Positions 1 through 10,267 are shown, counted from the first letter of the stretch. The stretch is 64,000 bases of DNA from Streptomyces massasporeus (GCF_014648995.1 NZ_BMSE01000009.1:186001-250000); one strand, 5' to 3'. Numbers and translations are program-made. Notes: generated by a model from the letters alone, not told the origin.

Positions 1-7
1 CGCAACG

Positions 8-2119
<2,112 letters not shown>

Positions 2120-2134
2120 GGCCGGGCTCCGGCC
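2120..2134. terminator. short GC hairpin between convergent recQ and flavoprotein genes
   Basis: A perfect 6-bp inverted repeat (GGCCGG, loop gct, CCGGCC) begins at the recQ stop codon in the 44-bp gap between two convergent genes. It has no T-tract, which is common for Streptomyces terminators. The short stem makes the call weak. Confidence 0.35.
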
Positions 2135-2163
2135 GGGTCAGACGGATCCGGAAGCCGGGCCGG

Positions 2164-4986
2164 TCACAGCGCCCGTCCCGCGTACGCCCTGACATCCGCG
2201 TCGGAGTCCGTCGTCGCCGTGGCGAGCGCCGCCCGGGCCTCCTCGGTGCCGCGATGCCGGGTCAGTGCCAGGACGGCGGCCTTGCGGACATCGGCGTTGG
2301 CGTCCGCCAGGGCCTTGGCGAGCGCCGGGACGGCCACGTCGGGGTCGGCGACCGACAGGGCGGTGGCGGCTCCGGACCGGACCTGCCAGGCCGTCTCGGA
2401 CAGGGCGGCCACGGCGCGTGCGGTGAGGGGCGCCGGGCAGCCGGTGGTGCCGAGTGCTCCGTAGGCCGCGGCCCGCACCAGGGCATCGGGGTCGTCGAGG
2501 AGGCCGGTGAGGGCCGCTTCGATGGCGCCCGCGGCGGGATCGGCGGCGGCAGGGGCGTCATCCGCGAGCCGCTCGGCACCCACCGTGGCCAGGCCCTTGG
2601 CGATCGCGACCCGGACCTCGCGGGAGGGGTCGGCGAGCGCCACGCGGGCCAGTTCGCCGGCGGCGTCGACGGACACCAGGGCGCGTACGGCCTCGATGCG
2701 CACGGCGATGTCGGAGTCCGCGAGAGAGCCCGCGAACAGGGCGGCGTCTCCGAGGCGCAGGGCGCGCAGGACGTCCAGGGCCGCGGCGCGGACCACCGGG
2801 TCCGGCTCGGCCAGGGCGGCGGCGAGACCGTCGCGCAGGTCCGGCTCGGCCGGGAGCGTCTCGACCAGCTCCCGCAGTGACGCGGCCGCGGCGGCACGCA
2901 CCTCGGCGGCGCTGTCGCGCAGGGCGGCGGCGAGGGCCGTGCCCGTCCCCGGTGGGAGCGTCTCGGTGAGCACGGCGACGGCCTCACGGCGGACGGCGTC
3001 GACAGGGTCGGCCAGGTAGGGCCGAAGGGCGGCCAGTTCGGGCTCCTCCTCGGCGAGGGCGACGAGTTCGAGGAGACGGGCGGCGGACTGCTCATCGGAG
3101 GGGGCGGAGGCCGAGGACTGGGGTGCCGAGACCGGCTCCGTCGCCTCGACGGCAGCCCCGGCCGCGGACGCGACCGGCGCCAGGTCACGCGAGCCCGCCG
3201 TGGCCACCTCCTCGGCGTGGACCTCGCCGATGGCCCGGGAGGGGCCGCCGACGGGGTCGAAGCCGTCGACCGGAACGAGATAGGGAGCCACGGGCCGGGC
3301 CGTGAACTCCATCGCACCAGAGGGGGACTTGTGCAGATCGAGGTGGTGGAACCAGGACGTGTCGTCGCGCTGCGGATGGTCGAGACGGTCGTGGTAGAGG
3401 CCCCAGCGGGACTCCGTCCGGGCCAGGGAGGACCGGGCGGCCATCTCCGCGCAGTCGCGGATGAAGGTGACCTCGGCGCAGCGCATCAGCTCGTGCGCGG
3501 TGCGGGCGCCCATCCCGGCGATGTCGGTGTGCATCCGCTCGAATGCCTCCAGGGCCAGCGACAGCCGGGCACCGGACTTGGGCGGGGCGACGTAGTCGTT
3601 CACGAAGCGGCGCAGCTTGTACTCGACCTGGGGCTGCGGCGGGCCGTCGGGATTGCGCAGCGGGCGGTAGATCAGTTCGTGCGCCTCGCGCAGCTGATCG
3701 GACGGCAACTCGCCCGCGTAGGCCTGGTACTGGGACGCGTCCGCGCCCGCCAGGTCTCCGAAGACGAACGCGCCGATCATGTAGTTGTGCGGCACGCAGG
3801 CCAGGTCGCCGGCGGCGTAGAGCCGGGGGACGGTCGTGCGGGCGTGCTCGTCCACGCGGACGCCGGAGGCGGAGTGGCCGCCGCACAGGCCGATCTCCGA
3901 GATGTGCATCTCGATGTCGTGGGTGCGGTAGTCGTGGCCGCGGCCGGAGTGGAAGGTGCCGCGCGTGGGGCGCTCGGTGGAGTGCAGGATCGTCTCCAGG
4001 GCCGAGACCGACTCCTCGGGGAGATGGCTCAGCTTCAGGTAGACGGGCCCCCGGTCGGACGCCACCTCGGCGGCGAACTCGGCCATCATCTGGCCCGACC
4101 AGTAGTCGGAGTCGACGAAGCGTTCGCCGTGCCGGTTGACCTGGTAGCCGCCGAAGGGGTTGGCGACGTAGGCGCAGGCCGGGCCGTTGTAGTCCTTGAT
4201 CAGCGGGTTGATCTGGAAGCACTCGATGCCGGTGAGTTCGGCGCCCGCGTGGTAGGCCATGGCGTAGCCGTCGCCCGCGTTGGTGGGGTTCTCGTAGGTG
4301 CCGTAGAGGTAGCCGGAGGCGGGCAGCCCGAGGCGGCCGCAGGCGCCGGTCGCGAGGATCACCGCGCCCGCGCGGACCTGGACGAACTGTCCCGTGCGGG
4401 TGTTGAAGCCCGCCGCTCCGACGGCCCGCCCGTCCGCCGTGAGGACCCGCACCGGCATCACGCGGTTCTCGATGCGGATCTTCTCCCGCATCTCGCGTCG
4501 CCGCAGCTGCCGGTAGAGGACCTTCTTGACGTCCTTGCCCTCCGGCATCGGCAGTACGTAGGAGCCGGAGCGGTGGACCTGGCGGACGGAGTAGTCGCCG
4601 TGCTCGTCCTTCTCGAACTTCACGCCGTAGGACTCCAGCCGCTGCACCATGCCGAAGCCGCGGGTGGCGGTCTGGCGGACGGTGGACTGGTCGACGATGC
4701 CGTCGTTGGCGCGGGTGATCTCGGCGACGTAGTCGTCGGGTTCGGCGCGGCCGGGGATGACCGCGTTGTTGACGCCGTCCATGCCCATGGCGAGCGCGCC
4801 GGAGTGGCGGACGTGCGCCTTCTCCAGCAGCAGCACGTTCGCTCCGTGCTCGGCGGCGGTCAGGGCGGCCATGGTGCCGGCGGTGCCGCCGCCGATGACG
4901 AGGACGTCGCAGGTCAGTTCCTCGGCGTCGGCGAGGGACGGGACGGCCAGGGGGGTGTCCGCAGGGGGGTTCACGGAGGTGGTCAC
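2164..4986 (-). CDS. FAD flavoprotein (fumarate reductase / APS reductase alpha type) fused to HEAT repeats
   Basis: This is a probable FAD-dependent redox subunit. Residues about 25-590 look like the succinate dehydrogenase/fumarate reductase/AprA flavoprotein family: a dinucleotide motif (DVLVIGGGTAGTMAA) near residue 30, then LLLEKAHVRHSGALAMG, and a GHSASGVRVDE/AAGDLAC region near residue 370. The last 300 residues are about nine HEAT/PBS-lyase-type repeats (for example DPVDAVRREAVAVL and DADVRAYAGRAL), which normally bind protein partners. The GTG at 4986 was chosen because AAAGG lies 7 nt upstream; GTG 5001, in a GTGA overlap with the ATPase stop, is the alternative. It is last in a GntR-ferredoxin-ABC importer operon, so the small ferredoxin is the likely electron partner. 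The substrate is unknown. A sulfur-oxyanion or sulfonate-related redox role is inferred from the importer class only. Confidence 0.85.
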   Translation of the reverse strand: MTTSVNPPADTPLAVPSLADAEELTCDVLVIGGGTAGTMAALTAAEHGANVLLLEKAHVRHSGALAMGMDGVNNAVIPGRAEPDDYVAEITRANDGIVDQSTVRQTATRGFGMVQRLESYGVKFEKDEHGDYSVRQVHRSGSYVLPMPEGKDVKKVLYRQLRRREMREKIRIENRVMPVRVLTADGRAVGAAGFNTRTGQFVQVRAGAVILATGACGRLGLPASGYLYGTYENPTNAGDGYAMAYHAGAELTGIECFQINPLIKDYNGPACAYVANPFGGYQVNRHGERFVDSDYWSGQMMAEFAAEVASDRGPVYLKLSHLPEESVSALETILHSTERPTRGTFHSGRGHDYRTHDIEMHISEIGLCGGHSASGVRVDEHARTTVPRLYAAGDLACVPHNYMIGAFVFGDLAGADASQYQAYAGELPSDQLREAHELIYRPLRNPDGPPQPQVEYKLRRFVNDYVAPPKSGARLSLALEAFERMHTDIAGMGARTAHELMRCAEVTFIRDCAEMAARSSLARTESRWGLYHDRLDHPQRDDTSWFHHLDLHKSPSGAMEFTARPVAPYLVPVDGFDPVGGPSRAIGEVHAEEVATAGSRDLAPVASAAGAAVEATEPVSAPQSSASAPSDEQSAARLLELVALAEEEPELAALRPYLADPVDAVRREAVAVLTETLPPGTGTALAAALRDSAAEVRAAAAASLRELVETLPAEPDLRDGLAAALAEPDPVVRAAALDVLRALRLGDAALFAGSLADSDIAVRIEAVRALVSVDAAGELARVALADPSREVRVAIAKGLATVGAERLADDAPAAADPAAGAIEAALTGLLDDPDALVRAAAYGALGTTGCPAPLTARAVAALSETAWQVRSGAATALSVADPDVAVPALAKALADANADVRKAAVLALTRHRGTEEARAALATATTDSDADVRAYAGRAL

Positions 4987-4997
4987 CGGGGTGCCTT

Positions 4998-5843
4998 TCA
5001 CGTACCGAGCGAGGTGAGGACGTCGCGCCGCAGGGCCACGCGCGCCGGGTCGTCGTGCGCGCCGCGGTCCCGCGGCCGGGGGATGTCCCGGACGGCGACG
5101 AGGCCGCCCGCGCCGAGCAGGGCCACGCGGTCGCCGAGGAACAGGGCCTCGTCCACGTCGTGGGTGACGAAGACGACGGTGGCGCCCGTGCCCTGGAGCA
5201 CCTCCACCAGCAGGTCCTGCATGCCCGCCCGGGTCTGCGCGTCGAGCGCGCCGAACGGCTCGTCCATCAGGACGGCGCGCGGGCGCCCGGCCAGGGCGCG
5301 GGCCAGCTGGACGCGCTGGCGCTGCCCGCCGGAGACCCGGTGCGGCAACTGCCGTGCCTGCGAGCCGAGTCCGACCCGCTCCAGCCAGGCCTGGGCCTGT
5401 TCGCGGCGCCGGGCGCGGGGCACGCCGCGGATGGCGAGGGGCAGTTCGACGTTGGCGCGCAGGGCGCGCCAGGGGAGCAGGGCGTCCTCCTGGAAGACCA
5501 GGGCGCGGTCGGCCGAGGGGCCGGTCAGCGGCTGCCCGTCCTGGGCGATCTCGCCCGCGAGCGGCGCCAGCAGGCCGGCCAAGGTGCGCAGCAGGGTCGA
5601 CTTGCCGCAGCCGGACGGGCCGACGACGGTGAGGATCTCGCCGGGGGCGACGTCCAGGTCGACCTTGTCCAGGGCGGGCGCTCCGGGGCGGCCGAGGGAA
5701 GCGCCGGTGAGGGTGAGCCGGGTGCCGCGCACCGGGGTGGTGGGGGCGGCGGCCCCGGACGACGTGCTGCGGCCGGTGTCGGTCGACCTGCTCGGGGCGG
5801 TGTCGGACGACGTGTTCGGGACGGTCTCAGACGAGGTGCTCAT
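4998..5843 (-). CDS. ABC importer ATP-binding protein (nitrate/sulfonate/taurine family)
   Basis: This is the ATPase of an SsuB/TauB/NrtD-like importer on the cytoplasmic face of the membrane. Walker A (GPSGCGKST) lies at residues 75-83, the signature VSGGQRQRVQLARAL near 168, Walker B (AVLMDEPFGALD) near 190, and the switch histidine in VFVTHDVDEALFL. The 35-40 N-terminal residues are Ser/Thr-rich and absent from most homologues, so a later start is possible. The start ATG overlaps the permease stop by 17 bp and the stop overlaps a GTG of the flavoprotein, which points to translational coupling through the operon. Loop motifs put it in the NitT/TauT class, but sequence alone does not fix the substrate. 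Confidence 0.93.
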   Translation of the reverse strand: MSTSSETVPNTSSDTAPSRSTDTGRSTSSGAAAPTTPVRGTRLTLTGASLGRPGAPALDKVDLDVAPGEILTVVGPSGCGKSTLLRTLAGLLAPLAGEIAQDGQPLTGPSADRALVFQEDALLPWRALRANVELPLAIRGVPRARRREQAQAWLERVGLGSQARQLPHRVSGGQRQRVQLARALAGRPRAVLMDEPFGALDAQTRAGMQDLLVEVLQGTGATVVFVTHDVDEALFLGDRVALLGAGGLVAVRDIPRPRDRGAHDDPARVALRRDVLTSLGT

Positions 5844-6735
5844 CGCGTGCCTCCTCGGATCGGGTCACGCCGGTGCCGGTGCCGGTGCCGGTGCCGGTGC
5901 CGTTGGTGGGGGCGGGGGCGGCCGCTGCCGGCGTCACGGACCGGTCGGGCCGGGGCGGCCGGGCCCCGGGCACGTACGCGCTGCGGGGCAGCCAGCGGGT
6001 GAGGCGGCGGCCCAGGAGTTCCACGGCCGTGGAGGTGAGCCAGCCGAGGACGCCGATGGTGACCATGCCGACGAACACGCCGGGGTAGTCGACGACGGTG
6101 TAGTCCTGCCAGGTGCGGTACCCCACGCCGTACTGGCCGGAGATCATCTCGGCGGAGATCACACAGATCCACGAGACGCCGATGCCGACGGACAGACCGC
6201 CGAACACACCGGGCAGCGCGCCCGGCAGCACGACCGAGCCGAGGATCCGCCACCGGCCGCCGCCCATGGTGCGCACGGCCTCCTCCCACACGGGGGTCAG
6301 GGCGCGCACCGCGTGCCGGGTGGAGACCAGGACCGGGAAGAAGGCGGCGGTGCAGGTGATGAAGACGATGCCCTGCTCGTTGGAGGGGAACAGCAGGATC
6401 GCGACGGGGACCAGGGCGATGGCCGGGATCGGCCGGATCACCTCCAGCACCGGACCGAGCAGGTCCTCGGCGAGACGCGAGCGCGCCACGAGCACGCCCG
6501 TGGCCACACCGAGGACGGCGGCCAGCAGGAAGCCGGTGAGGATCCGGGTGAGGCTGTCGGTGAGGTCCGTCCAGTAGTCCGGCCCGGACACCCGGGCGGC
6601 GAAGGTCCGGGCCACGTCGGTGACCGTCGGGAACTGCGAGAAGCGCAGCCACAGGTCGATGTCCAGGCTGGTCAGCGCCTGCCACAGCCCCAGCGCGGCG
6701 GCCAGCGACACCACGCGGAGCGCGTACCGCTTCAC
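5827..6735 (-). CDS. ABC importer permease (nitrate/sulfonate/taurine family)
   Basis: This is the membrane-spanning subunit of the NitT/TauT-type importer. It has a first hydrophobic segment in the N-terminal 20 residues and then the usual block of helices with the cytoplasmic coupling loop (EAVRTMGGGRWRILGSVVLPGALPGV). The GTG at 6735 was chosen because it sits in a GTGA overlap with the stop of the substrate-binding protein and gives a normal N-terminus (VKRYALRVVSLAAALGLWQ); the open frame runs 40 codons further upstream without support. The product is 302 residues. The C-terminus holds an unusual Gly-Thr run (NGTGTGTG...) encoded by a hexanucleotide repeat, followed by a charged tail whose last codons overlap the ATPase start. 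Confidence 0.92.
   Translation of the reverse strand: MKRYALRVVSLAAALGLWQALTSLDIDLWLRFSQFPTVTDVARTFAARVSGPDYWTDLTDSLTRILTGFLLAAVLGVATGVLVARSRLAEDLLGPVLEVIRPIPAIALVPVAILLFPSNEQGIVFITCTAAFFPVLVSTRHAVRALTPVWEEAVRTMGGGRWRILGSVVLPGALPGVFGGLSVGIGVSWICVISAEMISGQYGVGYRTWQDYTVVDYPGVFVGMVTIGVLGWLTSTAVELLGRRLTRWLPRSAYVPGARPPRPDRSVTPAAAAPAPTNGTGTGTGTGTGVTRSEEARDEHLV
5870..5905. repeat. hexanucleotide microsatellite (ccggtg)n in the permease gene
   Basis: Five perfect copies of ccggtg (5870-5899) are followed by one variant (ccgttg). They encode the alternating Gly-Thr tail of the permease on the minus strand. A change in copy number by whole units would keep the frame, so slippage would alter tail length without breaking the gene. 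Confidence 0.9.
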
Positions 6736-8123
6736 GACGCCCGCTCCAGGGCGTCGGCGTACGGGACGACCCGCGCTCCGCCGTGCCCGGCGATGTACGC
6801 CTGCGCGGTGTCGGGGGCGACGAAGGGCAGCAGCTTGTCGCCGTCGGCCACCCACACGGCCTTGTCGGCGAACCAGAGGGTGCCGGTGGTGGTGTCGGGG
6901 ACGTAGGCGGCGCGCAGGGCGTCGCGATGCCCGGCGACGTAGCGCAACAGCTTGGAGGGGGAGTCGAACGTGACGGTCTTCGAGGCGCCCTTGGGCCAGG
7001 CCTCGCTCGCGGCGGGCGCGGGCTTCGTGGCGAGGTGCTCGGTGTACGCCGCCGGTCCGAGGGCCTTCTTCACGTACTGGTCGTCGACGAAGGAGTCGAC
7101 GTCCACGTCGCCGGTGAGCTTCGCCGACTTGAGGATCGCCACGTCCTGCTTCAGCGCGGAGACGAGCCGGGGCTTGATGGCCGGGTCGAAGGTGGCGATG
7201 CCGTGATCGCCGTTGTAGAGGTAGACGACCTCGGCGGGCAGGCCCGTCGCCTTCGCGACCTTCTCGGCGGCGTCCACCGGGTGGTCGTTCAGGTAGTCGG
7301 TCGCCTCCGCCTGGGCCTTCAGGAACGCCTCCAGCACGGCCGGGCGCTCCTTCGCGAAGTCCTCGCGGGCGGTGACGCCGTGGAAGGTGGGCAGGTTCAG
7401 CCGGGCGCCGTCGTAGATCGCCTTCGCCTTGCCCTGGAAGGCGAGCAGGCCGGGCCAGGCGACAAACTGGGAGAGCGCGTCCGTGCTGCCCGCCGTGAGG
7501 GCGGAGGCACCGACGGAGGGCTGCTGGTTGAGCTTCTCGATGCCGCCGTTCGGGTCGATGCCGGCGCGCTGGAGAGCCCGCACGAGAGTGCCGTCGGCGG
7601 CCGAGCCGACGCTCGTGGAGACCTTCTTGCCCTTCAGGTCCTTCAGGGAGGTCAGCTTGGAGCCGGGCGCGGTGACGATGGTGTTGAGGCCGCCGCGGAG
7701 GTTGTAGCCGGTGACCGAGACCAGGCGGGTGGGGCTGTTCAGCTGCTTGCCGCGGGCCGCGTTGATGAGCAGCGGGAAGTCACCCATCGAGCCGATGTCG
7801 ATCTTCCTGGCGGTCATCTGGGCGGTGATGGGGGCGCCGGTGGCGTAGTCCTGCCAGTCCACCTTGTAGCGGACGCCGTCGTGCAGCGAGTTCAGCTGCT
7901 TCTCGAAGGCGCCGAGCGAGCGGAGCAGGGTGCCCGCCGTGACGGTGTTGATCGTCCTGGACTGGTAGCCGACGGTGACGGTGACCGTGGAGCCGCTGCC
8001 CGCCTCGGCGTCACCGCCGCAGGCGCTGAGCGGGAGCAGGAGAACGCCGGCGGACACCGCGACCGCACTGCGTTTCAGGGTGGTTCGGGGCATGACGGTT
8101 CGGGACGTCGTGGTTCGGGACAT
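6732..8123 (-). CDS. ABC importer substrate-binding lipoprotein with a C-terminal NosL-like domain
   Basis: This is the extracytoplasmic solute-binding protein of the NitT/TauT-type importer. The N-terminus is a lipoprotein signal with lipobox LSAC (Cys35). The central part (about residues 45-350) has the periplasmic-binding fold of the NMT1/SsuA group, with motifs such as QMTARKIDIGSMGDFPLLI and KGKKVSTSVGSAADGTL. The last 85 residues are not part of the usual fold. The stretch with GTLWFADKAVWVADGD, LLPFVAPDTAQAYIAGHGG and VVPYADAL resembles the C-terminal half of NosL-type copper proteins. That assignment is by eye. ATG 8123 has GAGAGG upstream; a second ATG at 8093 comes from a small tandem duplication. 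The stop is coupled to the permease start by a GTGA overlap. Confidence 0.88.
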   Translation of the reverse strand: MSRTTTSRTVMPRTTLKRSAVAVSAGVLLLPLSACGGDAEAGSGSTVTVTVGYQSRTINTVTAGTLLRSLGAFEKQLNSLHDGVRYKVDWQDYATGAPITAQMTARKIDIGSMGDFPLLINAARGKQLNSPTRLVSVTGYNLRGGLNTIVTAPGSKLTSLKDLKGKKVSTSVGSAADGTLVRALQRAGIDPNGGIEKLNQQPSVGASALTAGSTDALSQFVAWPGLLAFQGKAKAIYDGARLNLPTFHGVTAREDFAKERPAVLEAFLKAQAEATDYLNDHPVDAAEKVAKATGLPAEVVYLYNGDHGIATFDPAIKPRLVSALKQDVAILKSAKLTGDVDVDSFVDDQYVKKALGPAAYTEHLATKPAPAASEAWPKGASKTVTFDSPSKLLRYVAGHRDALRAAYVPDTTTGTLWFADKAVWVADGDKLLPFVAPDTAQAYIAGHGGARVVPYADALERAS

Positions 8124-8130
8124 GACGGTT
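8081..8130. repeat. 30-bp-period duplication over the lipoprotein start codon
   Basis: A 20-bp segment (tggttcgggacatgacggtt) occurs at 8111-8130 and again with one mismatch at 8081-8100. Each copy contains an ATG in the same reading frame, so the lipoprotein has two candidate starts 10 codons apart. Confidence 0.85.
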
Positions 8131-8138
8131 TCGGCCTC

Positions 8139-8366
8139 TCACCGGAGCAGATAGGGCATGTTGACCGTGACGGCTCCGGTGGGGCAGCGGGCCGCGCACG
8201 GGCCGCAGTACCAGCACTCGTCGACGTGCATGTAGGCCTTGCCGTTGCGCTCGTCGATGGCGAGGGAGTCCAGCGGGCACATGTCCACGCAGAGCGTGCA
8301 GCCGTCGATGCACTTCGACTCGTCGATGGTCACGGGCACGTCGGCCCGCTGGGGCGCCAAGGGCAT
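8139..8366 (-). CDS. small 2[4Fe-4S] ferredoxin (AprB-like)
   Basis: This is a 75-residue iron-sulfur protein, probably a cytoplasmic electron carrier. It has two cysteine sets: CIDGCTLCVDMCP near residue 19, with three rather than two residues between the first two cysteines, and CWYCGPCAARCP near residue 51. The pattern is that of bacterial ferredoxins and of the cluster domain of APS reductase beta subunits. It lies between the GntR gene and the importer lipoprotein in the operon that ends with the flavoprotein, so it is the likely redox partner of that enzyme. The start ATG has GGAGA just upstream. Which centre accepts electrons from which donor cannot be told from the sequence. Confidence 0.9.
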   Translation of the reverse strand: MPLAPQRADVPVTIDESKCIDGCTLCVDMCPLDSLAIDERNGKAYMHVDECWYCGPCAARCPTGAVTVNMPYLLR

Positions 8367-8399
8367 GGCTGTCTCCAGGGATGTGCGCGAGCGGGGTGG

Positions 8400-9188
8400 T
8401 TACCGGGTCCGGTGCAGCAGGCCGCTCATGGTGATGCGGTCGCCGCGGAAGCGGATGAACTCCAGGTCGACCGGACGGCCGTCCGCGAGGTGGGTGAGGC
8501 GTTCCAGCATGAGGACGGCGGCGCCGCGCGGGGCCTCGAGCACGGCGGCCGAGTGGGTGTCCGCGCTGACCGCTTCCAGGGTGATCTCGGCGTGGCCGAG
8601 GTGCTGGCCGGTGACGGCTTCCAGGAGGCGGAAGACGTCGGTGTTCTCCAGGTCGGCGCCGAGCAGTTCGGTGCCGATGTCGAGGGGGATGTAGGTGAGG
8701 TCGAGGGACAGGGGCAGACCGCCGAGCCTGCGCAGGCGTTCGATGTAGAGGACGTCGGTGCCGGGCGCGAGCCCGAGGCGGTCGGCGACCGGGGCGGGTG
8801 CCGGGGCGGGGCCCATGGTGCGGACCTCGTTGGTGACCCGCCCGTGTTCGCGGAGGGTTTCCGCGAGGCCCATCAGGCGGTCGAGGCCGTGGGGGTACTT
8901 GTGGGCCACGACCACGGTTCCGACGCCGGGCTGACGCTCCACGAGACCCTCGGCCCGCAGCAGGTCGAGGGCCTCGCGGACCGTGTTGCGGCTGGTGCCG
9001 TACTCGGTGGCGAGGGTCGACTCGTGCGGGAGGGTGCCGCCGGGGAAGGCGCCGGTGAGCGCCTGCTGGCGGAGCAGGTCGGCCAGTTGCCGGGCCCGGT
9101 CGGCGCGCAGCCGTCGCCGCGCGCGGTGGGCGGCGACGGTGGTCGCGGCTCCCTGTCCGGCGTGGTCTCGGATGCGGTCACTGGGCAT
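8400..9188 (-). CDS. GntR-family transcriptional regulator (HutC/UTRA subfamily)
   Basis: This is a DNA-binding repressor or activator with an effector-binding UTRA domain. The winged helix-turn-helix is near residues 30-95 (RQLADLLRQQ, then TLATEYGTSRNTVREALDLL and the wing EGLVERQPGVGTVV). The UTRA domain follows from about residue 105, with a typical VLYIERLRRLGGLPLSLDLTYIP segment. It is the first gene of the six-gene operon and lies directly below a perfect palindrome at 9202-9214, so it probably controls the operon and itself. ATG 9200 (adding MVRA) is an alternative start only one base from the palindrome. A UTRA domain suggests a small-molecule ligand, plausibly the importer's substrate or a breakdown product. 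Confidence 0.92.
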   Translation of the reverse strand: MPSDRIRDHAGQGAATTVAAHRARRRLRADRARQLADLLRQQALTGAFPGGTLPHESTLATEYGTSRNTVREALDLLRAEGLVERQPGVGTVVVAHKYPHGLDRLMGLAETLREHGRVTNEVRTMGPAPAPAPVADRLGLAPGTDVLYIERLRRLGGLPLSLDLTYIPLDIGTELLGADLENTDVFRLLEAVTGQHLGHAEITLEAVSADTHSAAVLEAPRGAAVLMLERLTHLADGRPVDLEFIRFRGDRITMSGLLHRTR

Positions 9189-9201
9189 GGCTCGGACCAT
9201 A

Positions 9202-9214
9202 CCTATCCGATAGG
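9202..9214. promoter_or_regulatory. perfect 13-bp palindrome, probable GntR operator
   Basis: The sequence cctatc-c-gatagg is a perfect inverted repeat with 6-bp arms and a 1-bp centre. It lies 1-13 bp upstream of the alternative ATG (9200) of the GntR gene, where a repressor would block the promoter or start. Its size suits a GntR-type dimer. Confidence 0.6.
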
Positions 9215-9328
9215 AAAAGTGGTGTTGCGGGAATGTTGCGCCACCGGGAGTGTGACCTGTTCGACTGTTGAGCTGCGGTTTCGGCCGGCCCGCGGGGAGA
9301 TCCGCCACCACGGCACGGGCCCGCCCGG

Positions 9329-10267
9329 CTACGACAGCGCCGTCAGCCCCGGGGCGAACGCGATCAGCAGGGGCAGCAGCGGGACGAGTGCGGCCGTCGT
9401 GGTGGTGAGGGCGCGGTGCAGGCGGTCCAGCCGGGGCGGCGGTTCCAGGAGCCGGTCGACCCGTTCGCCCAGCAGGCGGTTGCTGGAGGCGCAGGACAGG
9501 ACGCCGCGGTGCTGGTTGAGCTCGATCAGGGCCAGGGCGGTCGTCAGGTGGCCGCAGCGGCGGGAGGCCGTGTCGTCGGCGGCCAGTTCGACCAGGCGGT
9601 GCGTCTGGTCGCAGAAGTGCGCGAACAGCGGGATGCGGGGGAAGCCGGTGGCCAGGGCGGTGGAGAGGTGCAGCAGCCAGTCGTGGCGGGCCCGGGCGTG
9701 GCCGCGCTCGTGGGTGAGGACGGCGTCGAGCTGGTGGCCGGTGAGGCGGTGCAGGGCGCCCGTGGTGACGATCAGCTGGGGCGGGCTCCCCGGCATCCAC
9801 CAGGCGTCCGGGTACTCGTCCTCAAGGACCAGCAGCGGACCCCGGGCCGCCGGCAGGCCGGCCGGCAGGTCGGGGGCGCGCTCGCGCAGATGGGCGCGCG
9901 CCTGGGCACGCCGCCTGCGCGCCTCGACGAGCTCCCGCGCGAGCATGGCGGTCGTCCAGGCGGCGCCGCAGGCCAGCAGCAGGGTGAGGGCGGCGGCCCA
10001 CGGCGGGGCGGTGGACAGGTCGTACGCCGCGGTGACCGCGGGCGGCGCCGGGGCGAACAGCTGGGCGCGGACCGTGCCGAACACGGCTGCGGCGCCCAGG
10101 GAGAGCGCCGTCACGCAGGCCAGCAGGACCGTGGCGACCAGGCACTGCCAGACCCACAGCGCGACGACCGGTTCCCGCTCGGGCCACGCGGCCCGGGTCA
10201 GCGCCCGGGGAACGGGGACGGCGGCCGTCACGGCGACGACGCTCAGCAGGAGCAGGCAGACGGTCAT
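9329..10267 (-). CDS. M56-family (BlaR1-like) integral membrane zinc peptidase
   Basis: This is a membrane metallopeptidase of the BlaR1/MecR1 family lacking a penicillin-sensor domain. Of its 312 residues, the N-terminus has hydrophobic segments, and HERGH (HExxH) in LTHERGHARARHDW near residue 185 supplies the zinc ligands and catalytic Glu. More hydrophobic segments close the protein. ATG 10267 was chosen over the upstream frame because the protein then starts directly with a membrane segment (MTVCLLLLSVVAVTAAV). BlaR1-like peptidases usually sit beside a BlaI/MecI repressor gene, and none is present here, so the target is unknown. It probably has its own promoter in the gap after fahA. 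Confidence 0.85.
   Translation of the reverse strand: MTVCLLLLSVVAVTAAVPVPRALTRAAWPEREPVVALWVWQCLVATVLLACVTALSLGAAAVFGTVRAQLFAPAPPAVTAAYDLSTAPPWAAALTLLLACGAAWTTAMLARELVEARRRRAQARAHLRERAPDLPAGLPAARGPLLVLEDEYPDAWWMPGSPPQLIVTTGALHRLTGHQLDAVLTHERGHARARHDWLLHLSTALATGFPRIPLFAHFCDQTHRLVELAADDTASRRCGHLTTALALIELNQHRGVLSCASSNRLLGERVDRLLEPPPRLDRLHRALTTTTAALVPLLPLLIAFAPGLTALS

Noticed and set aside
3217..6906. A 1229-codon open frame on the plus strand
   Set aside because: It is antisense to the flavoprotein and ABC genes and has no recognisable motif.
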